Made by a program: the position numbers and the translations under genes
Shown: positions 37,372-48,278 of the stretch, in pieces
Layout of the letters: every line of letters starts with the position of its first letter
Numbering within the stretch: the stretch's first letter is position 1
DNA from: Enchytraeus crypticus
Lineage: Eukaryota; Annelida; Clitellata; Enchytraeida; Enchytraeidae
Length of the DNA: 64,000 bases
Direction of reading: 5' to 3'
NCBI GenBank assembly: GCA_905160935.1
Contig: CAJHZI010000478.1
Location: 2,373,501 to 2,437,500 of the forward strand
The notes under the pieces: model-generated
What the model was told of the DNA's origin: nothing
Databases searched by the model: none
What the model saw: only the letters and a program-made list of their open reading frames with translations

Positions 37372-37980
37372 CATATATATATATTATATATATATATATA
37401 TTATATATATATTATATATATACATGTATAGATATTTAAATGCTTTTTAGACTTGTTCGAGAATACCATTCTTGATTGCTTATTCTCTGTGTCACAAGAT
37501 TCAAAATTATACTGTAACTTCAATTGATGATGACAACCTTTATCAGATTAGAGTGTATGTGTATGCCTATTTGTAAGTTTTTTCAAGTTGTAACTTTTTA
37601 CGCATTTCGAAATATCAGAAATTTGTTGAAGCTATTTTGGTAAGTCTTAAAACACAACATTTTCATCTGAGTGTTTGGTCTTTAAATTTTATGGCCATTT
37701 AGTCGGAAAGGAACCAAAGCGCCTAATATTTTCTATTTATGATTGACACTAATGTCTGAGGACCGCCAACAACAATTACCCTGTCACCCGTTTTCGTGGC
37801 TTACTTTATTTCTCTTCGTGTCAGGAGTCAATATCCAGTATCTCCACCTAGCACTTCTTCCGATGTTCCAGTAATTGGATCCCATCTTCCGCTAAATTAT
37901 TTCCCGGATATCAAGTATCACTGAGCATTCTATGGAAACCCGAAGAGAACTTTGCTTTTATTATATATAAGTTTTTTTTA
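36491..37980. other. No gene recognised; (TA)n runs and a hairpin
   Basis: A perfect 11-bp inverted repeat TCTTTCTGCTT / AAGCAGAAAGA (loop GTTTA) at 36690-36716. (TA)n runs at 36896-36942 and 37317-37428. Confidence 0.6.
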
Positions 37981-38069
37981 AATGAAGAGGAAGGCGGAAG
38001 ACAGAGAAGATTGGAGGCGTTATGTACCATGGACCTGCCAGTAGGCAGTGCACTAAGAGAGCGAGAAAG
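37981..38069 (+). mobile_element. LINE family A, 3' end
   Basis: ATGAAGAGGAAGGCGGAAGA encodes the MKRKAED tail; then TACCATGGACCTGCCAGTAG and GCAGTGCACTAAGAGAGCGA. Confidence 0.8.
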
Positions 38070-38648
38070 TTTTTTTTTATTGAATCCTTGTGAAATAATT
38101 TTAGTTTGCCAGTTCTAGTGAATTGGTTAAAATGTAAATGCTTGACTCTACAGTAAAATTTGTATTTCTACAGTACTGTACGGCCTAATCAATTCAGTAA
38201 GCTAGCTAAAATAAAGAAGTAACAAGCGAAAAGAGAATGAGCAATTATGTTATAGTCTTCTAAGATAACTATAAATTAGCCTTGGATAACTAAACTTAAG
38301 TCATGTCTAATTTGATATTGAACCATTGCAAAAGAATTTAAACATTTAAACATTTCACAAATTTTTAACTTGCTTGACTCGCATTGTCTTTTCTTATATT
38401 TATCTTTCATTAGAAAAACGTGAGATTATTTAATACTAAAGTCGATTTTCATTCGATAAATTACTAGCAGAAAGTGGGTAAACAGGATAGTTTTCTCAGT
38501 GAATGGGGCCCCTGCCCAGTAAATCTAATTTGAGGAAGGTACATTTAAAGGGGGCCCACCTCGTCTAGGGCATAACTCCAAGAAGGAATGAAATATATCA
38601 CAACAAAAGTGAATGCCCCAGTGCACCCCTTAAATGGGGAGGGGGCGG

Positions 38649-38730
38649 TAAGAAGCGGAAGACAGAGAAGAGTGTAGGCGTTATATACCATGGACCTGCC
38701 AGTTAGTAGCGCACTATGAGCGAGAGAGAG
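38649..38730 (+). mobile_element. LINE family A, 3' end
   Basis: AGAAGCGGAAGACAGAGAAG, then TATATACCATGGACCTGCCA and a (GA)n tail. Second copy within 700 bp in the same orientation. Confidence 0.78.
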
Positions 38731-38814
38731 AATTACTAGCAGTTGTGTTCATGCTGAACATGTTCATGAAAGCTTTCCTAATTTATATGAACATATCAGG
38801 GACTCCATGAGTGA

Positions 38815-38982
38815 GGAGGGATTTAGCGCACTTGGTTTAACTACGAGTCCAAGAAGGAAGTTAAGCTAAGCCGGGCGTAGTTAGTACATGGATGGGTCGC
38901 CACCATAGAAAACCGAGTGTTGACAGCTTTGAATGAAGAAATCACAGGGTATTATTACAGCTTTGAATGAAGAAATCACAGG
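38815..38982 (+). mobile_element. 5S-rRNA-derived SINE
   Basis: GAAGGAAGTTAAGCTAAGCC, then GTTAGTACATGGATGGGTCG, ACCGAGTGTTGACAGCTTT matches the internal promoter and 3' half of eukaryotic 5S rRNA (AAGTTAAGC, GTTAGTACTTGGATGGG, ACCGGGTG). The 5' part of 5S is diverged. The body TGAATGAAGAAATCACAGGG that follows is also found after the 5S head at 46740-46885, so it is a dispersed 5S-headed element and not a lone pseudogene. The body start is duplicated at 38925-38950 and 38956-38982. Confidence 0.75.
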
Positions 38983-40126
38983 ACGGTTATTCTTAAATCT
39001 GCTTCGGCTGTCATCATTGCGCTATCAAAGACAACGATTACTTACAACCATTGAGAGGAAAGAGGAAATAACGAAAACTACAAAAACAGATACTAATGCA
39101 AGGAAACTCAATAGAACATGTGGTTGTCCCGTGTGTAACCATACCAAAGAAATCATACAATAAATTCTAGTTTACTGTTAGTTAACATTCAATACTATCA
39201 GACAATATTTAAAATCAGTATATAAAATTGGCCAGTAGATCGTCGAAAATGGCTTGTTTAGTGGAAGGCGACCAGTGCAGATACTGAACTGTCAACTATT
39301 CGACACGTTAGAATGAAATCTCGGGCCTGATTTCAGTAGGACAGAAAGTAGGAAAATTCGTAATAAAATTATCTTTCTTTCCCTTGGTTAAGAAAAACGG
39401 CTCAATACAATGAAAATATTGTGTGACAGCTATTTTAAGTATGACTCTGTAAATTATGTAGTTGGGAGTAGTTTTGTCAGCGCTACTTCTTCAAACAAGT
39501 TTCGATATTTCAAATGCATCATTCTTATACATCCGGTTTGTCAATTGCGTCAGTTTCTATATTTCTATCATCCCATCCATCATCCAACGAATCACGATAA
39601 GCTACGAATCACGATAAGTCTTATTAAAAATAAATCACTTCCTAATTCTGTCTCTTAAACTTCAAAATCTACGAGAACCACTGAATAGACATATAAATAA
39701 AATATAATGATTTTTCATTTCCAAATCTACAAAAACAAACCATAATTCAGTAGTTTTTCAAGCAGTGGTTTATCATGCAAAGATATTTTATATATGCAGA
39801 TATTTACTGACTTAGAATCAAGACCGAAACTTTCAGATCAAGACTACTACCAAGACCAGACCTCTCGATACTAATACGAAGACCAACACCGGACCTTTGA
39901 GACCGAAACCAAGACTAAAATGACAGCGTGTTCCAAGATGTGGTCAAATGAGGTGGTAGGTTTAAACTACGTCAGTAAGACTTCTACACAAGTTGGTTAC
40001 TAGACTTAAACAACATTCGAATAGCAAGAAAAACATACAAATATTAATTTCACTCCACATGTAAGAATCTTCATCCCCCATCACCCCATGATCCGCTACT
40101 TACTACTACAACAACGACGACATAAT
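38983..40126. other. No gene recognised
   Basis: Open frames at 38933-39163 (ends in a CGCPVC motif) and 39410-39658 lack splice or family support. GAGACCGAAACCAAGACT-like units at 39825-39920 are a degenerate tandem repeat. Confidence 0.4.
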
Positions 40127-40172
40127 TAGAGTGCTACTGTTGTCCCTGACAATACTGAGCAAACATTGAATA
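40127..40172 (+). repeat. Dispersed repeat D, short copy
   Basis: AATTAGAGTGCTACTGTTGT then CCTGACAATACTGAGCA, matching the copies at 46062, 47798 and 59618. Confidence 0.45.
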
Positions 40173-40898
40173 CTCTAACATCACTTCGATATTTTAATCC
40201 CTTTGCGATTCTTGTTTCACCATCCGTTTTATTTACTGGAAAACCGATTATAACAAAAGTTATCATTTCAATCACTTCTCTAGTTTACATCACAACTATC
40301 TCTCAGCAAAGTCAACTACTCTGGTAGAACATTTTACGACCAGTAAGATATCATAAAATCCCAACAATAGAAGACTTTTCTCTTATATTTGTTTTGTAAG
40401 ACTGCGCCTAAGCTTGTTCGATCGTTAGATGTAGACTCAGATACGGCGCCCCTTGTGAGTTTTTTCGACAAGACTATTCCGCGGCGGTCGTTGTTGACCA
40501 AGCCTGATTAAACGTAATTGTCATAACTTCTGATCCGGTACTGTCTTCCTTGCATATCCAGAGTCCTTGAGGGACGTTGTCCGGGAGATAGATTGAATAA
40601 AATTACATGAGAACGGATTACATAAACTTTGAAAACGAGATTGAAAAGTCGCCTCAACGCATACAGCGATGGCAGTTCAAAGTTGTAGCTAAATATATTT
40701 CTTTAGATTCGTAAACGGTTAATTTGAGTTATTTTGGTAAATACTGCTGGACTGATAATTTAATTAATTCATTAGCGGATGGATTTCATAATTTCTTAAA
40801 CTTTATACTATCAATCAGTGCACAACAAATCCTGAAAATTTCCGTCATATTTATTTCCAAAACTGTCACACTTTGGACCTTGTTAATGTTAACTTTAT
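40173..40898. other. No recognisable feature
   Basis: A slightly GC-richer stretch at 40400-40580 has no frame of note. Confidence 0.4.
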
Positions 40899-40902
40899 TC
40901 TT

Positions 40903-40933
<31 letters not shown>

Positions 40934-41012
40934 TTCATCATTATCATCATCATCATCATCTTCATCTTCATCATCATCATCTTCCCTTTAATCCCAGTTT
41001 AACTTGACTTCG
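40899..41012 (-). mobile_element. LINE family B, 3' end with (GAT)n tail
   Basis: On plus: (ATC)n at 40905-40982, then CTTCCCTTTAATCCCAGTTT and AACTTGACTTCG. It is the same junction of microsatellite and 3' UTR as at 5716 and 32455. Confidence 0.7.
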
Positions 41013-41267
41013 TTAACTTTTAAACTCTTAATATTGTACATATATTTTCTCTCTCTTTCCGTCCAATGTATTGTAAAAAAAGGTCATTAATGTTGCTTGA
41101 GTGGTTATAAAATTTAAAAGACTTTTTAGTTTTTGTACAAGTTATTAGTGGGGGTTAAGAACAATTTAGGCCTATTTTTGTGCTAGGAAAATAGATATCC
41201 GAAAACTTGTAATTATAGAAGATTGTGTGATAGGTAGCTTCTTTGTTTCTATCAAGTGATAAAATTA

Positions 41268-41462
41268 TTAAATAATAATAATATTATTAATAATAATAAT
41301 AATGAAGATTATTATTATTGTTATTATTATTATAAATGAAGGACTTTATTTAATTAAAAGAAAGATGAAAAGAAATGTTTATTATTGTTATTACTATTAT
41401 AGCAATAATAATAATTATTATTATTATTACTATTACTATTATTATAATAATTATTATAACAT
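41268..41462. repeat. (AAT)n / (ATT)n microsatellite cluster
   Basis: AAT, then ATT, then mixed runs. Confidence 0.93.
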
Positions 41463-41840
41463 AGAGTAATACAGTAAAAAGGAGAAATACAGTTCTTTTT
41501 TTACTCTCAGTTTGCGCTAAGTGCTTTAACGTTACCAGGTTTCACTTGCGAAAGCAAGCAAGTTTCTTATTAATGAAGAAATCTCCTTTCTGACAATTCA
41601 AGGAATACATCAAAGTAGTAAAAACCCTAAAGTTGCAGTAAATTACACTGCAGATGATAATAAAAATTGACGTGCTCATTGGAAGCAGGAATGGGTTCAA
41701 AAGAAGTAATATTTTAAATCTCTTAGAAAAGTCTAAAATCCAAAGCAAAGAGCAGAATGTTTAACAGAGTACAACTGAGAAATAGCTCACCAGTCTCGAG
41801 CTTAAGCATGCATTAATATTAAGATTACCTTTAGTTGCAG

Positions 41841-41897
41841 AGATTATTAAAGGAAGTGCTAAAATGTCGTTACTGTTAATTACTGGAGTGACTGATG
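41841..41897 (+). CDS. Possible alternative first exon or cassette exon of the beta-helix receptor gene
   Basis: A pyrimidine-containing acceptor, CCTTTAGTTGCAG, ends at 41840, and a strong donor GATG|GTAAGT follows at 41898. Between them 57 bases stay open in phase 1 to phase 1, so the exon can be inserted between 15270 and 48279 without changing frame. It carries its own ATG at 41864, reading MSLLLITGVTD, which could also serve as a weak signal-peptide start if transcription begins nearby. Matching phase is expected by chance in about one case in three, so the support is modest. Confidence 0.3.
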
Positions 41898-42169
41898 GTA
41901 AGTTTTCTTTTCTATGCTCTTTTTTGTCTCACTATTTCGGAGTCCTTTAAAGTCAATTCAAGGTTTTGAAAAATAGAACGACATTCCAAGTATTAAATGT
42001 AATTTCATTGAATTCTTTTCACAATTTATGAATTCATTTATTACAATTTTATTACAATTCTTTTTACTATTTATTGCTTAATTAAAAATTCTTATTTGTA
42101 GATTAAATATGGAAGGTAATTAGTTAAAATTCGCGTCAGATCTTGTATTTAATTATCTATTTTACGTGA

Positions 42170-42286
42170 TTTTACTCTCATATCAGCGCCGCCCGGAATG
42201 GAACCAAAGTTCAGTTTATCTCAGGATCGATCATTTTAGTCATGACGTTACATGACGCCCTAAAGACTACTCTACTGAGATAGTCA
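42170..42286 (-). mobile_element. tRNA-derived SINE, family 2, diverged copy
   Basis: Shares TTTTACTCTCA-ATCAGCGC and CATGACGTTAC with the two family 2 copies at 55341 and 59358. The B box is damaged (GGAATGGAACC). Confidence 0.6.
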
Positions 42287-42498
42287 TAATTAATAATAAT
42301 AATAATGGATTAAATAATTATTAAGAATTCCTAAAAAGGCAAATTAGTTTACCAACGTTGAATGAAAGAAGCGGTTGATTTTGTCAAAATAAACTTTATT
42401 GGAATCATGCTAATTCAGACTCTCCGTTTTTTTCAAAATGGTCGTTAAATAACAGTTTGTTAACTGTTATTTACCGCCTATGTTTTAAACCCGCCTAT

Positions 42499-42706
42499 AT
42501 CTCTTTCTCTCTCTCTCTCTATATCTCTCTCTCTCTTAGTGCACTGCCTACTTGTAGGTCCATGGCATATAACGCCTCCACTATTCTTTGTCATCCGCTT
42601 TCCTCTTCTTGTCCACATACGAGTGGATCTTCAAATCATCTAACATTCCTAATCTCGGCCTGCCTCAGCCTCTATTTCCCCCATTCTGCTTCTATGACCT
42701 CTTTTC
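42499..42706 (-). mobile_element. LINE family A, 3' end with (TC)n tail
   Basis: Minus-strand copy with more coding part: reversed TTAGTGCACTGCCTACTTG, GGTCCATGGCATATAACGCC, and CTAATCTCGGCCTGCCTCAG corresponding to the RGRPRLG motif. Confidence 0.8.
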
Positions 42707-44838
42707 GTGGACATTATAAACCAGTGGTAATTAAATAAATCAATAATAATTAATCATTCAAACTATTTAAAGTCAACCGGTACGGGAACAGTAGGCCTAC
42801 CATGTGCAAGTAAAAGAATTAAGAAGAACTAGAATTAAATAGACAGACAGAATGGGCACAGTTATATACTGTAGTATGATACCAGGGTTGTTAGAATTGA
42901 ATAATGCAAATTCATTCCATTATCACCTGCGCACTTCCTGAGCTTCTAAATCAGAGCAAATCTAAAAACTGCCTGTCAATTTTACTTTTAAACTGATAAT
43001 AATTTTTACGATTTTTTATTCGTAGCCAAAATAAAGCTAATACTTCCATAAAAAGCATCATGATTTATCCTTAGCATCCAGATCTTTACACCCTTCTAAT
43101 ATGCCTTTCCTTTGGCTCAGTTACCCGCTTCAGCCTCTAGTTTAAGATTTATACTAAAAATCAAGACAGCCAGGACCTTAAAATCGCTCCATTCTATTTT
43201 AAAATATCAATTCTTACTCTTCACATTGGTTTTCTTAATGATTTTACTTTTCTCAAACTTATCTTTAGGCGATAAAATACCCGGAAGTGGATTTCATATC
43301 GACGAGAGTATCATCTGGTCTGTAATCTTGTATTTGGTTTTCCTAGAGAACTCTGCCGGAAAGAATGATGCTGAAGTTTCGCTGAAGATGATGTTTTTGA
43401 ATTAGCACTTCGATAATCAATTCTTGTGAAATTAAAATTGACCTTTCGGATTATCTGTAACTTAAAATTTAAATTTAGTACTATGAGATAAAGTAATAAA
43501 CATTAGTAGAAATGAATATATTTCAACACTGTGGAATAGTTCAACCCCCTGATTTGCTGCTATTGGCTGAGATTATTGATAATAATTTAATTGTAATATT
43601 TTCTTCAATCCTTGTGCAGACATATAAGACTATTTAACCAGCTCTAACGGAAGTCATGTGCTTCAGAATCTTAACGTTAAGCATATTCAGAAATGTCAAA
43701 GCTATGACAATGTATATGACTAATAACTAACTATAATTTTAACTGTAATAACAAACTATAATTTTAAAAATAGCAATCTGCTATACAGTAGACTTTTCGA
43801 TCCACACTAACATTAACTGAACTGTGAATAAATTCAGCTATAGCCTCCATATTAAAGGTATAGCAAAATTTGGAATTCTAGCAGAATACAGAATTTATGA
43901 TCCTTCTGCATAATATTCCATAATGCACTATATTTATAAATTTATCAGTAAATTTCCGCGATTATTAATATCACACACACACACACACACACACATCAGG
44001 TTGCTTCTGATAGGTGATTAAATAAAAAGAGCTGCTAAATAATTATAAAAGGGACCGACCTAGAGGCGTCTCATCCTTGGTTTACGGTGCGAGCATCGGC
44101 TCGCTAATTAGGGAAATGTGTAGTTGTGGCGATATTTTCAAAATATTCACTTTCAGGAATATGGGCTTAAGGGTCTATTTAATCATCTCATTTCATAGAA
44201 CATGAGAATAACTGCTAGGGTTGCTACTGGTGTACTTAAATTTTCTCATAATTAGAATTTTAGAGAGAGGTGGAGAGAGAATAAAATATTATTCAATGTT
44301 AAAGTAAAAGTCGTAGAAACTCAGAGCGCAGAGAAAATGTCATCCATCTATATTTGGACCCTTAACGGTGATTTTTAAAAAGGATTATTGCTACTCTGAA
44401 TGGTTAACGAAAAGAAGCAAGTAGTTCTTTTTGGCTTCTTCCTAGTATTTACGACGAGATAAGATGTCTAGAAGCTATTAGACGGTGTTTTATTTCAGAA
44501 TTCTAAAAGATTTTTTTTATAAAAGTGCGTAACTGATCCAATATTCTAAGTTATAGAAGATTCATTTAAGTTATAGTTTTTGATCTTTGACCTACTCCAA
44601 TCTGAATACTAGAAGCTTCGTTGATTCTCAACGGTATAACAGACAGCAATAGTCTTTAATCCGACGGTCTTTAATCACCACAGGTAATTAAGCACTGTAA
44701 AATAGTATTTACTTCTCAATCTTTCGAAACAGCCAACCACTAATTGTTATAGAATTATTGAAAAATAAATAGACGATTGAGTTAAATGATTTGTCAGCAG
44801 TAAGAAGAATATTTTATTTTCTGATTAACTCTACAGGG
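42707..44838. other. No gene recognised
   Basis: A (CA)n run at 43972-43996. The 97-codon frame at 43112-43405 has a hydrophobic middle but no initiation ATG at its start and no family match. The rest is AT-rich. Confidence 0.4.
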
Positions 44839-44839
44839 A

Positions 44840-44856
44840 ATCTCTCTCTCTCTCTC

Positions 44857-44887
<31 letters not shown>

Positions 44888-44888
44888 G
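44840..44888. repeat. (TC)n microsatellite
   Basis: TC run with ACTC and TTTC interruptions, ending in TGTGTG. Confidence 0.92.
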
Positions 44889-46061
44889 TGTGTGTTTATC
44901 TGTCACACTCAAGACGTCATCACTTAAGAGAGGGAGCACCGTGTCCGTCTTCCAATCCACTTGCTGGTTTCCGTCAGGAGCGTTATACTACCTTATTTTT
45001 CGTTTATTTAATAATGTTTGCAATTTAATTTCACTTTTCTTAATCAATATATTTTTTCTATAATCACATTTGTTCAGCTTTAACTTCTTTACAACTGTAT
45101 TATAGTTCAATGCACCAATTGTTCTTTGTAGCTACATTATATTAAGACAAGAGAGATAAATAATTGCCTTATTACGGGTAAAGTCGGCTAGTTATAATTA
45201 TTTGCGGAATAAATCCTTTGGAGCAATTGTATTTATCACCCAGAACTTTTTTTTAACTTTTATCAACTTCAGTTCACATAATATTAAGATAAACATTCCA
45301 CTCTCCCTTCTTAGCTTTCTACAAGTGGCAGGTTCAATGCGCATAATTATACTGACAGTATGCTTTCTGACTCAGAAATAGCACTATAAAGACTAATTAA
45401 TTGATCACATTAAAATGTTGAACCTTTAACACACCTTAATGTAGGCTTTAGCTTGAAAAATGTGGCTTCTAGGGTGATGTCCCATTAAGCTCTTCAATTT
45501 TGACGCTCTTACGATACCTGCGGTGCACGCAGGTCTATTCTTCAGTGGCTCGGACACAAAACGGCACTTCGTATTTCAGACCCTCTACTTGATAGGACAA
45601 TGGATAATGTAGAGAGCGCGAACAGGAGAAATAAGAAGAGGAAGTGAAGAGTGTTTAGAGAATTTACACTGATAGGTTCAATTCGAAAGCCACGTGATGG
45701 TAGACGGCATTAATGCTGCATTAGAGGTTTCATGATTTCTATGTTTGCGTTGTCTTAAATAAACCTTTGCACGTAGACTGGCCATTAAGTCCTCCATCCA
45801 GTAAAAGGACAATCTCAATATACGTGTGCGTAGGTGAAACAAATTGAAAAACGTTGAATGACACATTGACTAAACTTTATGATTCTTTTGTTAATTTAAA
45901 ATGCTCTTAAATTTTTATTTTCCTCATACAGAAAATAATTACGGATATTGTACCAAATTTATGCCAGCATCATTGTTTCAAGGAGTGGTTGACTATGGTG
46001 TTAGAAAACAATGTACAGTACACTGTGTCTTTTATAATCGAGAACACACATAACCCTATTC
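44889..46061. other. Mostly unassigned, with a dispersed repeat C piece
   Basis: At 45476-45566, TGCGGTGCACGCAGGTCTAT, then TCTTCAGTGGCTCGGACACA and AAACGG match dispersed repeat C. The minus frame at 45678-45866 is unassigned. Confidence 0.5.
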
Positions 46062-46160
46062 CCTAGTAAACTGTACTGTATCTATGACAACATCGAGCAC
46101 TATTGAAACAAATCCTAACCGGTGAGCAAAAACAAGGTCCAAAACCGTTCAAATAAAGTC
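46062..46160 (+). repeat. Dispersed repeat D
   Basis: ATGACAACATCGAGCACTAT then TGAAACAAATC and AACAAGGTCCAAAACCGTTC, matching 59640-59705 closely. Confidence 0.65.
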
Positions 46161-46739
46161 AAAATCTTGTTGATGTCAAGAGAATTAAGCTGCTATAAAA
46201 TATATCCCCTACATTTTTGGCTATTTATTTATTTTATTAAAAAAACTTAATATTACTATTAAATTGTAATAAAATTCAAAATTAATATTTAGTTACCCTT
46301 TGAGAAAAAGCTGTCTTTTATTTCCGCACTATATAAATAAAACCTCAATGTCTTCGTTTTAAGTTTTAGCCGATTAAGTCGATTGAGAACATTTTATACC
46401 TCGATTGCTCATAAAAATCTTCTACTCTCTTCTCTACTGCGTTGTTACTTTTAGCTTTCCTAAATCTCGAATTACGTAGCAATATACTCGTAAGACTTCG
46501 CGAGAATTTCTGCAGCAATTTACATCCGTTAAGGCTCCTAAGTACCTTCCAAGTGACACAAGATAAGACATGTATATTTAACGAATCCAACACCGCCTTA
46601 CTTTATTTTTGATCCAATGGTTACACGCATGACTTGCCGCACGTGTTGCAGAGTTGCCTTTCTTAGTTGTTGTTGTTTTTAAGTTTTGGTTGTTTCCTCC
46701 CTCAGTCCACGGCTATTTTAGTAGTCGTTGCATTGTGAT

Positions 46740-46885
46740 TGTGCATCAATTGCAGCAGGCACGGATTTAAGGATAACCTTCCATAACCCTGTGGTTTTCT
46801 TCATTCATTAGTGCGGTCAGAATTCCCCCTTCCAGTTGTGATCACCTATCCAAGTACTAACCGAGTCAAACGTTGCGTAACTTCG
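46740..46885 (-). mobile_element. 5S-rRNA-derived SINE, second copy
   Basis: On the minus strand CGAAGTTACGCAACGTTTGA, then CTCGGTTAGTACTTGGATAG and GTGATCACAACTGG match the 5S internal control region. The body TAATGAATGAAGAAAACCAC and AGGGTTAT matches the body of the copy at 38815. Confidence 0.78.
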
Positions 46886-48278
46886 TTTATAGATGGGTCC
46901 GCTTTACCATATACTCTTTACCCCATCTCCAAACAATATTACAATCAATATCATAGATACGAATGAATCTTCCTTTCTTTAGCACAGGACAAAGTATACA
47001 TGACCCTTGAATCATTTACTTCTGAAATAAGGCTTCATACATTTTATTGGATACACAGATAAGCTAATTCAATTTAGCTGTGGCAGCGCTTCATAACATC
47101 CATATTTCTATAGTTATCTTGCATTTCAAGACGTTATTTACCCTATTTTGCAATACTTTAGTTTCAAATCTCTTATTGAATTAAAGTAAGTTTTAATTTG
47201 AATTTCAGGAGAAGATTAACACAAAAAATTTCCGTGAATATAGTGGGCGTGTTATTCGACGGACATCAAGAGGCATTTGATGTCATGGAACGAATTGAAT
47301 TCTGGTTCGAATTACTTCAAAATATTGAAGTTTTCTGAAAGATTTCACGCTGTTACAATATTGCAAAGTTGCTGTCTAACTCGAGATTTCAGCATAGGAT
47401 GAAAAGTTAAAATGCAGCATGATCTTAAGGAAATCGTGGCAATTAACTGGAGACAAAAATAAAATTTTAGATATATTTTGGATTTCTCAGCAGAACCTTC
47501 TAAAGTGAAACATCATCAAATAAGTAAACGAGCTATACACAAACATACGAACTTAAGAAACGGCCTTAATTCTCGTTCTGTCTTTCTTATTCTGATTTAA
47601 TAGCCGTTCCAAGGTCCGAAAGAATTTTCGAAACTGATTGACAGCTTATCAATTTTTTTATTCTTTCGGCCTTATTTTGATAATTCATAGCTTTACTATG
47701 CTAACTTCAATTCTAAACATACTTACACAAACAACCACTTAAAACCTATTATTCCGTGGAATCTGCAACGCGACAGTGTCCTATACTATAACAATAATTA
47801 ATTAAAGTGCTACTGTCATCCATGACGACAACAAGCACTATTGAGAAACATCGAAAAAGAAGGTCTAAAAGGGTGTATTAATTGGAAATCCAGAAAACAA
47901 GTCCAAAAAATAAAGAAAAATAAAAAATAAAATAAAAATAAAATAATAAAATAAACATTAGTAATTTTAAAAATAAACGTTGTAGCGGTATAAGATAAAA
48001 TATTTACTTGCCTTTGTAAAATCTTTCACTTTTGAAGCATAACAAGACTTTTTAATTGCATTTTTATCATGCAAAGGAGACTAAAATGTCAAACAGCGTC
48101 TATTTGAGATAAAAATCTCTTGGAGATATTAATTGAGATGTGGAATCTGGACCAGTTTTCTTCATGCAGAACTTTATTAACGCCATGATTCATGCGGAAC
48201 TAAGAAATATGCTGTAAACAAAGCTATTTGCTCCGAATGTTTTTCTGGTGTTTATGAAAATTATGTTTTCTATCACAG
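46886..48278. other. End of the long intron; dispersed repeat D and AAATA-rich patch
   Basis: 47798-47880 is another repeat D copy (AGTGCTACTGTCATCCATGA, CAAGCACTATTGAGAAACAT). An AAATA-rich patch lies at 47905-47960. The acceptor TTTTCTATCACAG ends at 48278. An in-frame ATG at 48254 lies just upstream of the acceptor and would give a start without splicing. Confidence 0.5.

Noticed and set aside
38933-39163. 76-codon frame ending in a CGCPVC motif
   Set aside because: Its start lies in the duplicated body of the 5S SINE and no donor or acceptor pair supports it.
43112-43405. 97-codon frame with hydrophobic centre
   Set aside because: No ATG at the start, composition typical of chance frames, no family resemblance.
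48254-48278. ATG 48254 as the true start of the receptor gene (unspliced start)
   Set aside because: It gives only MKIMFSITG before the ectodomain, a weak leader, and it sits across a usable splice acceptor. Kept only as an alternative.
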